Shown one piece after another: positions 6,523 to 16,139 of a stretch of DNA of 64,000 bases. The notes beneath the pieces are model-generated. The model saw only the letters and a program-made list of their open reading frames with translations. It was not told the origin of the DNA and ran no database searches. The translations under genes and the position numbers were made by a program. Origin of the DNA: Deinococcus alpinitundrae (GTDB lineage: Bacteria; Deinococcota; Deinococci; Deinococcales; Deinococcaceae). Location of the stretch: contig NZ_WXZL01000006.1 in the NCBI RefSeq assembly GCF_009982895.1, positions 150,528 to 214,527 on the forward strand. The letters run 5' to 3'. Position 1 is the first letter of the stretch, and each line of letters starts with the position of its first letter.

Positions 6523-8388
6523 ATGCAGCTTCGCCCACCCCTCGCGTTCACGCCCGGCAACGCCCGGCGGCTGTTGCGAATGCTGGAGACGTGGGTCTGG
6601 CCCGCTTTGCTGCTCGCCCTCAGCGCCGCCCTGATTTCCGCCGCGCTGCACCCGCGCTGGCTGGCGCTGGTCTGGCAGGTGCGCGACCTGAGCGAGGCCC
6701 AGTGGCCCGCTGATTTCACCCGCCTGCGGCTGTGGCTCGACGCCGCCCAGTTTGCGCTGGCTGCCCTCAGCGCCGCGCTGCTGCTGACGGTGGGCGGGCG
6801 GCAGCGGTATGCGGCGGCGCTGGGGGTGCTGGGCATCGGGCTGGCAACCAGTCAGTTGTGGCTTGCCCCAGCCTGGCTTTCTCCCGGCGCGTGGACGCTG
6901 CTCGGTGCCGCGTGGAGCTGGGGGGTGGCCGATTTGCGGCGACTGGAACGGCCCCACCGGGTGTCCCGCGTGGTGCTGTGGGGCTACGCCGCGGCGCTGC
7001 TGGCCACCCTGATCTGGACCTTCGGGGCCGCGCCGCTTGAGTTATCGGGCGCGGCGCTGGAGCAGGTGCCGCTGGGCCTTTTATGGAACGAACTGATCCG
7101 GCCCGGCCTGCGCGACTTCGGCCTGGCGGCGCTGCTGCTGTGCGCGGTCCTGGCCGCTGCCGAGCAGTCGCCGGGCGCGGTGCGCGGCGGCGTGATGCGG
7201 GCGCTGGTCTTCGGCGGCCTGAGTCTCGGGACCGCTTTGCTGTTCAGCGTGGTGGTCGGTGGCCTCAGCGCCCTGCTGCACACCTCCGGCACGCTCTGGC
7301 CCTCTCTGGCGGCGGCGGGGCTGGTGGCGGCCCTGATCGAACCGGCCCGCAGGGCCCTGAGCCGCAGCCTGCGAAAACTCCTCTACGGCGAGCGCGACGA
7401 CCCCTCCGGCGTGATGCAGGGCCTGGCCCGGCAACTGGAAGGCTCCGGTGGCACGGCGCCGATGCGCAGCACTCTGGAAGACGCCCTGATGGGTGTGGCC
7501 GCCGCCCTGAGGCTGCCGTTCCTGGCGCTGCATTTTGCGGACGGAGAGGTGCTGAGCGTCGGCCCGCCGCCTGCCCAGCCGCCCGAAAGCCTGCCGCTGA
7601 TCGCCCAGGGCGAGCGCCTCGGCACGCTGGAGGTGGCCCGCCGCCGCGAGCGCGAAGCCTTCAGCAAGGCCGAGTGGGCGCTTCTGGAAGGGGTGGCGCG
7701 GCAACTCGCCGTCTCCGCCCACGCCTGGCACCTGGCCGGGCAACTTCAGGCGTCACAGGACCACCTGATCCGGGCCGGTGAGGAGGAACGCCGCCGCCTG
7801 AGGCGTGACCTGCACGACGGACTGGGGCCGTCGCTGGCGGGGCTGGGCCTCAAGCTGGAGGCCGCCCGGATGCTGCTGGGCCGCTCGCCCGAACGGGCCG
7901 CCGAGCATCTCTCGGCCCTGCGCGTGGAGGTGCAGGAAAGTGTCAGCGAGGTGCGCCGATTGGTCCACGATCTGCGCCCACCCAAGCTCGACGACCTGGG
8001 GCTGATCGGCGCGCTCGAAGAGGTCCTAGCCGGAGCAAGGCAGGCCGGGCTGGCAGCCACGCTGGAACTGGAAGCCGTGCCGCCGCTGGGCGCGGCCCTG
8101 GAAGTCGCCGTCTACCGCATTGCCCAGGAAGCCCTGACCAACGTGATGAAGCACGCTCGCGCCAGCCAGGTCACGCTGCGGCTGGGGGCGTCGGCGGGCG
8201 AGCTGATTCTGGAGTGCTGCGACAACGGCGTGGGCCTGCCCGAGGTGCGCGAACCCGGCGTCGGCTCGCGGTCGATGCGTGAGCGGGCCGGGGCGCTGTC
8301 TGGTACGCTGGAGCTGGCGGCGGGGCCAGCGGGCGGAACAGTGGTGCGCGCACGGCTGCCGCTCGCCGCCGTGCGTTCCGGTCTGTAG
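6523..8388 (+). CDS. membrane sensor histidine kinase (HisKA_3 type)
   Basis: A 621-residue kinase. The first 270 residues hold about eight hydrophobic segments, then a GAF-like cytoplasmic region, then the HisKA_3 dimerisation box with the phosphorylated His in RRDLHDGLGPSLAGLG and a HATPase domain (N box QEALTNVMKHARA, G box DNGVGL). This is the DesK/LiaS class that phosphorylates NarL-type regulators; the regulator gene follows 23 bp later. ATG 6523 is chosen because it follows a leaderless -10 element; a longer frame would run through the operator. The multi-pass sensor suggests a membrane or envelope signal. It probably controls the nearby secreted-protein genes and itself. Confidence 0.88.
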   Translation: MQLRPPLAFTPGNARRLLRMLETWVWPALLLALSAALISAALHPRWLALVWQVRDLSEAQWPADFTRLRLWLDAAQFALAALSAALLLTVGGRQRYAAALGVLGIGLATSQLWLAPAWLSPGAWTLLGAAWSWGVADLRRLERPHRVSRVVLWGYAAALLATLIWTFGAAPLELSGAALEQVPLGLLWNELIRPGLRDFGLAALLLCAVLAAAEQSPGAVRGGVMRALVFGGLSLGTALLFSVVVGGLSALLHTSGTLWPSLAAAGLVAALIEPARRALSRSLRKLLYGERDDPSGVMQGLARQLEGSGGTAPMRSTLEDALMGVAAALRLPFLALHFADGEVLSVGPPPAQPPESLPLIAQGERLGTLEVARRREREAFSKAEWALLEGVARQLAVSAHAWHLAGQLQASQDHLIRAGEEERRRLRRDLHDGLGPSLAGLGLKLEAARMLLGRSPERAAEHLSALRVEVQESVSEVRRLVHDLRPPKLDDLGLIGALEEVLAGARQAGLAATLELEAVPPLGAALEVAVYRIAQEALTNVMKHARASQVTLRLGASAGELILECCDNGVGLPEVREPGVGSRSMRERAGALSGTLELAAGPAGGTVVRARLPLAAVRSGL

Positions 8389-8411
8389 TCTTTCCCGCTT
8401 AAAGGTGGTCC

Positions 8412-9086
8412 ATGCCCACTGATCTGCCGCTCAATGCTCCCACCCGCGCTTTGACCACCCGTATCCTGATTGCCGACGACCACCGCCTCTTCCGTGAGGG
8501 ACTGAAGGCGCTGCTGTCGGTCACCGACCACTTGCAGGTGGTGGCCGAGGCCGAGAACGGCGAGCAGGCGCTGACCCTCGCCCAGCAGTTCGAGCCGGAC
8601 GTGATCATCATGGACATCCAGATGCCGCTGCTGAGCGGCCTGGAAGCCACCCGGCGCATTCTGATTCAGCGGCCCGAGACGGGCATTCTGGTGGTCAGCA
8701 TGTTCGAGGACGACGACAACGTGTTCGCGGCGATGCAGGCGGGCGCGCGCGGCTACCTGCTCAAGGGCGCGGCCCCCGAGGAGTTGCTGCGCGGAATCGA
8801 GGCGGTGGCCCAGGGCGAGGCACTGTTTGCGCCCAGCATCGCCCGCCGCCTGATGAACTACTTCAGCCGTCCCACCAAGCTGCCGCCTACCGTGCTGCCC
8901 GAACTCACCGAGCGCGAGCGCGAAATCCTGGCGCTGATCGCTCAGGGCGAGACCAACCCGAAAATTGCCCGCCACCTCGAACTCGCCGAGAAGACCGTGC
9001 GCAACCACATCACCAGCATCTTTTCCAAGTTGCAAGTCGGCAGCCGCGCCGAGGCTGTGCTGCGGGCCAGGGAGGCGGGCCTGTGA
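8412..9086 (+). CDS. NarL/FixJ-family response regulator
   Basis: A 224-residue regulator with an N-terminal receiver domain (acidic pocket ADDH, phospho-acceptor Asp in VIIMDIQMP, Lys in YLLKGAA) and a C-terminal LuxR-type HTH ([20 protein letters not shown], then [17 protein letters not shown]). A GGTGG ribosome site precedes the ATG. It is the cognate partner of the upstream kinase. Its stop overlaps the GTG of the GH5-fold gene by 4 bp. The TGTCCC-N7-GGGACA palindromes upstream of three promoters in the neighbourhood are its most likely binding sites. Confidence 0.92.
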   Translation: MPTDLPLNAPTRALTTRILIADDHRLFREGLKALLSVTDHLQVVAEAENGEQALTLAQQFEPDVIIMDIQMPLLSGLEATRRILIQRPETGILVVSMFEDDDNVFAAMQAGARGYLLKGAAPEELLRGIEAVAQGEALFAPSIARRLMNYFSRPTKLPPTVLPELTEREREILALIAQGETNPKIARHLELAEKTVRNHITSIFSKLQVGSRAEAVLRAREAGL

Positions 9087-10171
9087 GGTGGCTGCTAAGG
9101 TGGGTGCTGGCAGCGGCGCTGCTGGCGGCCCTTCCTGCGGCGCAGGCCCAGACCCTGCAACTGGGGCGCGGCGTCAACCTGGAAGGCTGGCTGGACCAGA
9201 CCCTCTTTCAGCCGCTGGACGGGGTCAAACTCGCTCAACTCAAAACGATCCGGGCCGCCGGATTCGACTTCGTGCGGCTGATGGTCAACCCCAACACGCT
9301 GATCGCTGCCAGGGACAGCGCCGCCGAGCCGTTCGCCTCGCTGACGCGGGTGCTGAAACTGGCCCAGCAGAACAAGCTCAAGGTGCTGCTGACCCTCTTT
9401 GACGAGGAACCGACCAAGGACGCGGTGATCGCGGGCGGCAAGGCCAGGGACACGTATCTGGCGCTGCTAGAAAAGCTGGGCGGGGTGCTGGCGGCCTCGG
9501 ACCCGCGCATGGTGGGGCTGGAGCCAATAGATCAACCGGGGGCCTGCGACCTCGCGCCCGCCGCTTGGACGCAGCTGGAGAGTCAGTTGTTGGCCGCCGT
9601 GCGCCGCAGTGCGCCCAAGCTCACGCTGGTCGTCACCGGGCCGTGCTATTCGGACTACTACGGTTTGACCACCCTCAAGGCCCTCGGCGACCCCAACCTG
9701 ATCTACAGCTTTCAGTACCTCGAGCCGCTGATGTTCACCCAGCAGGGGAACCCCACCCACAGCGAATGGAAGTACTTCGCGGGCGTGCCGTATCCGCTCG
9801 ACAAGAGCAAGCTGCCTACGCTGCTGAGCAGCGTACTGAAGGGGACGCCCGCTGCCTCCAGAGCGGCGGTCAAGAAGGAATTCGAGGCGCGCAATGTTGG
9901 CAGCTTCGATCAGGCGGCGCTGACCGGGCAGATCAATCTGGTGTCGGGCTGGGCGCAGCGCAGCGGCGTGAAGGTGCTGCTGAGTTCGTTCGCGGTGCAT
10001 GGAAGTGCGCCCCGTGCCGACAGAGTGCGCTGGCTGCATGACGTGCGGGCGGCGGCGGGAGCGCAGAAAATGGCTTGGGCGGTGTGGAGCTGGGAGAGTC
10101 CCTACGGCTACGGAATCACCGAGCAGGGGAAGCTGCCTGCCGAGCTGAAAAAGGCGCTGGGACTGCCTTAA
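9083..10171 (+). CDS. secreted GH5-fold protein, probably catalytically inactive
   Basis: A 362-residue protein with a signal peptide (cleavage after AQA near residue 23). The fold matches glycoside hydrolase family 5: [10 protein letters not shown] at the start, AAGFDFVRL for strand 2, [12 protein letters not shown] for strand 6, and WAVWSWES near the end. Key residues differ: the acid/base context NEP reads LEP (Glu147 kept), the conserved His before Tyr is Gln211, and the nucleophile Glu of the EFG motif is Ser302 (LSSFAVHG). It is therefore probably a glycan-binding pseudo-enzyme. GTG start overlaps the regulator stop by 4 bp, so it belongs to the two-component operon. Confidence 0.75.
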   Translation: MRWLLRWVLAAALLAALPAAQAQTLQLGRGVNLEGWLDQTLFQPLDGVKLAQLKTIRAAGFDFVRLMVNPNTLIAARDSAAEPFASLTRVLKLAQQNKLKVLLTLFDEEPTKDAVIAGGKARDTYLALLEKLGGVLAASDPRMVGLEPIDQPGACDLAPAAWTQLESQLLAAVRRSAPKLTLVVTGPCYSDYYGLTTLKALGDPNLIYSFQYLEPLMFTQQGNPTHSEWKYFAGVPYPLDKSKLPTLLSSVLKGTPAASRAAVKKEFEARNVGSFDQAALTGQINLVSGWAQRSGVKVLLSSFAVHGSAPRADRVRWLHDVRAAAGAQKMAWAVWSWESPYGYGITEQGKLPAELKKALGLP

Positions 10172-10189
10172 AAACGGCCTCATAAACAC

Positions 10190-10221
10190 AAAAAAAGAGC
10201 AACGACTTTCGCCGCTGCTCT
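10190..10221 (-). terminator. Rho-independent terminator of recA
   Basis: On the minus strand an 11-bp stem with two G-T pairs and a GAAA loop is followed by seven T. It lies about 20 bp after the recA stop codon. Confidence 0.85.
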
Positions 10222-10241
10222 CTCTGCCGTCTGCTCGCTTT

Positions 10242-11329
<1,088 letters not shown>

Positions 11330-11333
<4 letters not shown>

Positions 11334-12064
11334 GCGGTGTCCTCCGGATTCAGAGCAGCGGTACTGATCGCCTCTGATTCAGTGCTGGACATAATATTAG
11401 CACGTAATTCGCCGCGTAGTTTAAACATGGCCAGGTTCTCGTAGATCGGCCCGGTCTTCTGGAGGTGGCTGCGGTAGAGCGTGACCGCGCCCGCGTCCCA
11501 GCCACTGTCGAGCAGCTTCGGCGGCACTCTGGGAGCCGCGCCCTTCTTGCGCGCCAGGGTGATGTGGGCCTTGAACGGCAGGTTGTCGGTCTCGACGCCG
11601 AGTTCGGCCAGCCCCACCCGCAGCCGGGCGGCCAGGTCTTCGAGTCCCTCGGCCTCCACCTTGACGAACCACACGCGCGGACTGCCCTCATTGGGAAAGT
11701 AGCCGGTGCCGCGCAGCTTGAGGCTCAGCGGCGCTGCGGTCTGGGTCAGCGTGTCGCCCAGCGCTTTGAGGGCATCGAGCTTGGACGGATCGATGCCCGG
11801 CAAATACGCCAGCGTCACGTGCAGCTGATCGGCCCGCACCGAGCGCCAGTTGCCGCGCAACTCTTTCTGGATGGCGGCGAGTTGCTCGGCCACCTCGGGC
11901 GGCACTTTCAGGGCATAGAACAGGCGTGGCCGGGCCTCATGCGTGCTGACTGGCGGTGGGCTGCCGCGCTGCCCGGTGGCCGGCTTGCCCGGTTTTCTAG
12001 TATCTGGTCTCCTGCTCTCCGATGCGCGGTCAGTGGGCTTGCCGGGGCGGCGCGGCCCGGTCAT
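11330..12064 (-). CDS. thpR: RNA 2',3'-cyclic phosphodiesterase ThpR (LigT-like)
   Basis: A 244-residue 2H phosphoesterase with two His-x-Thr motifs, HVTLAYLPG and HITLARKKG, which form the active site. It has a basic, Pro-rich N-terminal extension of about 45 residues ([17 protein letters not shown]) before the conserved [12 protein letters not shown]. The start is placed at the ATG that overlaps the cinA stop by 4 bp; an upstream ATG would overlap cinA by 46 bp. In Deinococcus this gene lies between cinA and recA. Members hydrolyse 2',3'-cyclic phosphates in RNA; the link to recombination is not understood. Confidence 0.9.
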
Positions 12065-13323
12065 GCGCCGCCCTGCCCTGGCTGGCCCGGTTCCTGCTGC
12101 GTCCATTCACCCAGCGCCCGGAACGCCAGGTTGAGCGCTGTGGTCGCAGCCCGCTCGCGCACCTGCCCGGCGTCGCCCGGCCAGTTGACCTGTGCGCTGC
12201 GCTCCAGCGCCTCGCCCACGATGGCCACCGCCACCTGCCCCGCCGCCTCGCCCTGGGTCACGGCGCTGACACTCAGGCCCACGTCTGTGCCGAAGCGTTC
12301 GCGCGCGCCGCGTGCCAGTTCCAGCGCGGCAACCTCACTGCCCAGTCCGGCCTCGCCCAGCGTCATGGGGGTCAGGCCCAGGGTGAGCAGGGTCGCGTGA
12401 TCGTCGGACATCACCGCGCCCCGCAGCGCCGCCTCGCCCGCGAACTGCACGGCCAGACTGCCGCCGCTGCCTGCCTCCACGACGCCCAGACTGCGCCCAC
12501 CCAGCAAGGCGGCAACGGCGCGCGCCAGCGTGGCGGGTGGGTCGCCGGGCTTTTCCTCGGCCCAGATATACTTGCCCAGCACGCCGCGCACCTGTGTCAG
12601 GACTGGGGCGGCCAGTTGCTCGGCCTCACCCGACGTCGCCGCGCTCGCCGCCACCCGCACGTCGGTGCCGCTCCTGCGGGCGTAGGTTGCCACGCTGGGA
12701 TTGGCCACTCGCGTCAACTTGCCCAGCCGCGTCGCCACGTCGCTCTCGCCGATGCCCGCCGTGTGCAGCGTCACCGCCCAGAAGGCCCACTCCGGCAGGT
12801 TCAGACGCGGCAGCAGTTCCTCTCTGAACATCCGGTGCATCTCGCGTGGCGGCCCCGGCAGGGCGGCGATCAGCTTACCGGCGAAGGCATGGCCCGGCGG
12901 CAGGGTCACGAACCAGCCCGGCGCGGTGCCGAGCGGGTTGGGGAGCGGCTGGGCCGATGGAATCAGCCAGGTCTGCTTGCGGTTGATCGGCGCCATGACC
13001 CGGCCCCGCGACGTGAACAGTTCACTCAGCCAGGCCAGCAGTGCCGGGTCCTCGGCGGGCGTTTCTCCGGCCACCGCTGCGATGCTCTCGCGGGTCAGGT
13101 CATCGTCGGTGGGGCCGAGGCCGCCGCCCAGAATGACCAGATCGGCGCGCGTCAGGGCTTCGCGAATCATTCCACTGACGCGCTCCAAGTTGTCGCCCAC
13201 CGTCGCCTTGCGCTGCAGGGTCACGCCGCGCGCGGCCAGTTCGCGGGCCACGAAGGCGGCGTTGCTGTCCACGATCTCACCGAGCAGCAACTCGGTGCCG
13301 ACACTGATGATCTCGGCGTTCAA
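12061..13323 (-). CDS. cinA: CinA family nicotinamide-nucleotide amidohydrolase
   Basis: A 420-residue, two-domain CinA. The N-terminal MoCF/COG1058 domain begins at NAEIISVGTELLLGEIVDSN and includes LGGGLGPTDDDLT; the C-terminal amidohydrolase domain includes VVEAGSGGSLAVQFAGEAAL, where the usual Ser-Lys active site region (ESCTGG in E. coli) reads EAGSGG. A TTG start is chosen because the conserved region begins right there and upstream sequence is not conserved-looking. It probably recycles NMN or acts on ADP-ribose derivatives. It is first in the recA operon. No canonical damage-response palindrome was found upstream. Confidence 0.9.
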   Translation of the reverse strand: MNAEIISVGTELLLGEIVDSNAAFVARELAARGVTLQRKATVGDNLERVSGMIREALTRADLVILGGGLGPTDDDLTRESIAAVAGETPAEDPALLAWLSELFTSRGRVMAPINRKQTWLIPSAQPLPNPLGTAPGWFVTLPPGHAFAGKLIAALPGPPREMHRMFREELLPRLNLPEWAFWAVTLHTAGIGESDVATRLGKLTRVANPSVATYARRSGTDVRVAASAATSGEAEQLAAPVLTQVRGVLGKYIWAEEKPGDPPATLARAVAALLGGRSLGVVEAGSGGSLAVQFAGEAALRGAVMSDDHATLLTLGLTPMTLGEAGLGSEVAALELARGARERFGTDVGLSVSAVTQGEAAGQVAVAIVGEALERSAQVNWPGDAGQVRERAATTALNLAFRALGEWTQQEPGQPGQGGA

Positions 13324-13429
13324 GGGCGGCTCTCGCAGCGGGGGAGAGGAGCAGAGAGGAGAAGAGGCATAGCAGATAGCATAGACAAGCGGGCCGGGCC
13401 GCGTGCCATGTCCTGTGCAGGCGAAGCGT

Positions 13430-13732
13430 TTACAGCTTGAACATGCCCCGCTGCTGAGGATCAACCAGGTCGGTGTACTCAGGGTGATTGCGAATGTAAG
13501 CGGCGATGAAAGGACACATCGGAATGACCCGCTTGCCCGCCGCTTTCACGTCGTCCAGCGCGAACCGGGCCAGTTGGCCGCCCAGGCCCTCGCCCTCGTG
13601 TCCCTCATTCACCTCGGTGTGGGGGAGCATGACCGCTTCACCGACCAGGCGGTACTCGGCAAAGCCGGTGACCCAGCCGTCGATCAGCACCTCGTAGCGG
13701 CTTCGCTCGGTATGCTTACGAAGTTCAGTCAC
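13430..13732 (-). CDS. small GNAT-like acetyltransferase (YjdJ type)
   Basis: A 100-residue protein of the short GNAT family (PF14542-like). The core shows a strand, HTEVNEGHEGEGLGGQLARF as the acetyl-CoA pyrophosphate-binding loop, and the typical ending VIPMCPFIAAYIRNHPEY. Substrate is unknown. Its ATG overlaps the stop of the CDGSH/ferredoxin-like gene by 4 bp, and such fusions or pairings of these two families are common in bacteria, which suggests a joint role. Confidence 0.85.
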   Translation of the reverse strand: MTELRKHTERSRYEVLIDGWVTGFAEYRLVGEAVMLPHTEVNEGHEGEGLGGQLARFALDDVKAAGKRVIPMCPFIAAYIRNHPEYTDLVDPQQRGMFKL

Positions 13733-14193
13733 GGCTCCATCCCCTCGCCGCCCGCCGCCTCGAACCCGCTCTGGCGGTGCGAACCGTCACAGTAGGGTTT
13801 GTTCTGGCTCGCTCCACAGCGGCACAGCGCGGCGCGGGTCTCGTGGACACTGCCCTGCGGCGCGGCGATCAGCAGCTCGCCGCGCACGAACAGCGGGCCG
13901 TTGGCGCGAACCTCGATGCGGGTCGGTCCCGCCGATTCGGTGGGGCCACTGTTGAGCGTATAGTGCAGCGCTCCGGTAGGGCAGCGGCGCACCACCTCGG
14001 CAACCTGTTCGGCTGGCGCGGCGTCGGCCTGAATCCAGGGCCGGGCAGCGGTGTTAAAGACCTGCGGTAGGCCGCGAATGCAGGCGGCGAAGTGAATGCA
14101 GCGCGCCTTGGCGTAGTAGACCGTGAGGTCCGGCGCGCTGTAGGCGCGGCCCCAGTCGGGTGCGGGTGGTGGAGGCACTGCGGGTTGACTCAT
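13729..14193 (-). CDS. Fe-S protein: mono-cluster ferredoxin-like plus CDGSH domain
   Basis: A 154-residue protein. Residues about 15-75 (ARCIHFAACIRGLP, then RRCPTGAL) match the divergent 4Fe-4S mono-cluster domain (Fer4_19), with CPTGA as its final motif. The C-terminal part has the CDGSH zinc-finger-like motif CRCGASQNKPYCDGSH, which binds a redox-active 2Fe-2S cluster through three Cys and one His. A GGGAGAG ribosome site supports the chosen ATG. It is translationally coupled to the downstream GNAT gene. Confidence 0.9.
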   Translation of the reverse strand: MSQPAVPPPPAPDWGRAYSAPDLTVYYAKARCIHFAACIRGLPQVFNTAARPWIQADAAPAEQVAEVVRRCPTGALHYTLNSGPTESAGPTRIEVRANGPLFVRGELLIAAPQGSVHETRAALCRCGASQNKPYCDGSHRQSGFEAAGGEGMEP

Positions 14194-14260
14194 CTTCTCT
14201 CCCTGGCGGGCTGGACACCAGCGCTTTGCCCGGCGTGGGCGCAGCCGATGTCGGCACAGC

Positions 14261-14296
14261 AAAAGCGCCGCCCGTATCTTCTCACGGGGCGGCGCT
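14261..14296 (-). terminator. terminator downstream of ddrC
   Basis: On the minus strand a 10-bp GC-rich stem (arms 14264-14273 and 14287-14296) with a 13-nt loop is followed by TTTT. Confidence 0.7.
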
Positions 14297-14323
14297 CTCA
14301 TAGAGGACCGAGCGACGGGTATC

Positions 14324-15061
14324 TTATCCGGCCCGTTCCAGACCGCCCGCCCAGGTGGCGCGCTCGCGCTCGGCGACCCTGCGGTGCAGCTCCAGAATGG
14401 CCTCGTTGCCCTGCACCTGGGCGCTGTCCAGCGCGGCGGCGGTGGCCGCATCGAGGTACGACAACCGGCGCAATTCGTCGGTGACCAGGCCGTCACGGGT
14501 CTGCTTGACACCGCGCTCACGGCGCAGGGTGGCACTGTCCTTGCCCAGCACGCTGCGGTTGCTCACCGAGCCGAGCTGCCCGAACACCGGGCCGTGACCG
14601 CCGTGCCGGGCAGCGGCGCTCATCAAGCTGCGGCGGGCGTCTTGGGATTCGAGGCGGGCGTGCAGCCAGCTGCGAGCCAGCGGTTCGGCGTTGCGTTCGG
14701 CGATCTCGGCGGCCAGGTGAATATCGCCGCTCAGGGCGCGGGCGTAATTCTGCTCCATCCGGCGCTGAATCCGGCGGGCGGGAGCAGTGTCCGTGCGGGC
14801 GGCCAGGGCCACGAACTCGCCCACACTGAGGGTCGGCTCCGGCCCCGCGCCGAAGTCGCTGAGCAGCCGGCTGAGCTGATGCGCGTGCTCGAAGGCGGCC
14901 CAGTGCGGGCTTTCCCAGTCGTGGCGCGCCCATTCTGAGGCCTGCGTCAGCCCCAGCACGGCCAGGGCGCTGGCGGCGTGCAGGCGTCCGTCCGCACTCT
15001 GCGGCATCCGGGCGCTGCCAACCTGAAGGGTGGGTGCTACCGTCTTGAGGGTTCCAGTCAT
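14324..15061 (-). CDS. ddrC: DNA damage response protein DdrC
   Basis: A 245-residue protein matching the Deinococcus-specific DdrC as I remember it: the N-terminal SARMPQSADGRLHA region, DFGAGPEPTLSV, and the strongly conserved GQLGSVSNRSVLGKDSATL followed by ERGVKQTRDGL. DdrC is a nucleoid-associated DNA-binding protein induced after irradiation that compacts and circularises DNA. The ATG is preceded by TACAAT ending 6 nt upstream, so the transcript is probably leaderless. A 16-bp imperfect palindrome overlaps this promoter and may be the repressor (DdrO) site. Confidence 0.88.
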   Translation of the reverse strand: MTGTLKTVAPTLQVGSARMPQSADGRLHAASALAVLGLTQASEWARHDWESPHWAAFEHAHQLSRLLSDFGAGPEPTLSVGEFVALAARTDTAPARRIQRRMEQNYARALSGDIHLAAEIAERNAEPLARSWLHARLESQDARRSLMSAAARHGGHGPVFGQLGSVSNRSVLGKDSATLRRERGVKQTRDGLVTDELRRLSYLDAATAAALDSAQVQGNEAILELHRRVAERERATWAGGLERAG

Positions 15062-15067
15062 GGAAGT

Positions 15068-15096
15068 ATTGTAGCATAATTCTGCTAAAAACGTAA
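15068..15096 (-). promoter_or_regulatory. ddrC promoter with overlapping palindrome
   Basis: On the minus strand TACAAT ends 6 nt before the ddrC ATG, with TTACGT 17 bp upstream as a weak -35. The spacer holds TAGCAGAATTATGCTA, a 14/16 palindrome that overlaps the first bases of the -10. A repressor bound there would block the promoter. It carries a TTATG half site like that of the Deinococcus radiation/desiccation motif, but not the full motif. Confidence 0.5.
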
Positions 15097-15152
15097 TAGT
15101 TAAGCCGCTTCCAGTCGACTCGTTCGCCTCTGCTCATGGCAGACCTGGGCGC

Positions 15153-15646
15153 TTGACCTCCCGATTTTCCCTGCTGCCGACACTCTGCCTCGCCGTTTAC
15201 CTCTCGGTTTCTGGAGCCGTAACGCAAACCACTGCGATGCCCGCCGGCACGTTGCCCCCTGTGGGACGCTACCGTGCGCAGGTCGGCAGCATTCCGCCCT
15301 TTCTCATTTCTGCCGGGGCCCATGCCCGCCTAGCCGACACCGGGCCGAACCGGCTGGAGGGCCGGGTGCTGGTCAGCAGCGCCTTCGTGCCGACCTTCGC
15401 CAGCGCCGTGGGACTGAGGCCGACATGTTGCTCAGTCGTGGCTGGCAGGTCTATGGCGGGCTGGCGGCGGCCATCACCAGCATTTCGCCTGGCAGTCAGG
15501 CCATCTATTTCGGGCTGGGCGGTCTGGTCGGTGTCCGCAGCGGGCCGGGGCTGGGCGTCTTCGCCGAGGCGGGCGCAGTGACCTTTTTCGGTGGCGTCAC
15601 CGGGCCGCTGCTGCGGCTAGGCGTCAATTTACAGTTTCTGAGTTAA
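15153..15646 (+). pseudogene. frameshifted secreted or outer-membrane-like protein
   Basis: The first frame (TTG start) encodes a signal peptide and a stretch ending AFVPTFASAVG; the rest of the protein, TEADMLLSRGWQVYGGLAAA to the C-terminal RLGVNLQFLS, is in the -1 frame. Adding one G to the GGG at 15410-15412 would give a single 164-residue beta-rich protein. So there is either a recent one-base deletion or a sequencing error. The Gly-rich alternating pattern (GLGGLVGVRSGPGLGVFAEA) suggests a small outer-membrane or cell-surface beta protein. No family recognised. A strong terminator follows. Confidence 0.6.
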
Positions 15647-15653
15647 GGCCACC

Positions 15654-15689
15654 AAAAAAGCCGGAGCCTTGATGCACTCCGGCTTTTTT
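15654..15689. terminator. bidirectional terminator
   Basis: A 7-bp stem GCCGGAG/CTCCGGC is flanked by six A on one side and six T on the other, so it serves both the + strand gene before it and the dsbB-like gene on the minus strand. Confidence 0.85.
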
Positions 15690-15701
15690 GGAACGCTCGT
15701 C

Positions 15702-16136
15702 TCAGGCCCGCTGACGCGGCCAGCTCAGTAGACCGATAATCAGCGTGAAGGCCACCAGGCTCAGCACCGGAATGGTGATCACGTTGGACACGCTGCTGAG
15801 ATTGCTGCCGAAGATCGGCCACTTGGCATCACAGCCGGTGCCGATGGGACCGACCGTGCAGGCCTTGAGGATCTGGACCACGCCCCAGACTTCGAGGTTC
15901 TGGTACAGGGCAACCAGCCAGCCGATGGCAGCCAGGCTCAGGCCGTACACCCGGATGTTCAAGTCGGCGCGCAAGGCGGCCACCCCTAGCAGGATTGCCA
16001 GCGGGTACATGAAGACGCGCTGAAACCAGCACAGGATGCACGGCACGAAACCCCGAATCTCCGAGAAGTACAAGCTGCCCAGCGCGGCGACCAGGGCGAC
16101 CACCCAGGCCAGATACAGGCGGTTGTCGCGGGTCAC
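15702..16136 (-). CDS. disulfide bond formation protein DsbB-like
   Basis: A 144-residue membrane protein with four hydrophobic segments. The first periplasmic loop has the CILC pair after the first helix and the second loop has Cys residues in [11 protein letters not shown], the two redox pairs of DsbB/BdbC. It would pass electrons from the DsbA-like partner to quinones. It starts with GTG 3 bp after the stop of the DsbA-like gene, so both are translated from one transcript. Confidence 0.9.
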   Translation of the reverse strand: MTRDNRLYLAWVVALVAALGSLYFSEIRGFVPCILCWFQRVFMYPLAILLGVAALRADLNIRVYGLSLAAIGWLVALYQNLEVWGVVQILKACTVGPIGTGCDAKWPIFGSNLSSVSNVITIPVLSLVAFTLIIGLLSWPRQRA

Positions 16137-16139
16137 GGC

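Noticed and set aside
12065..12106. Earlier start of thpR
   Set aside because: It overlaps cinA by 46 bp, while the next ATG gives the ATGA overlap used through the operon.
13361..13385. RDRM (DdrO motif) upstream of cinA
   Set aside because: The TATGCTATCTGCTATG stretch is a direct rather than inverted repeat; no 17-bp palindrome with TTATG and CATAA ends is present.
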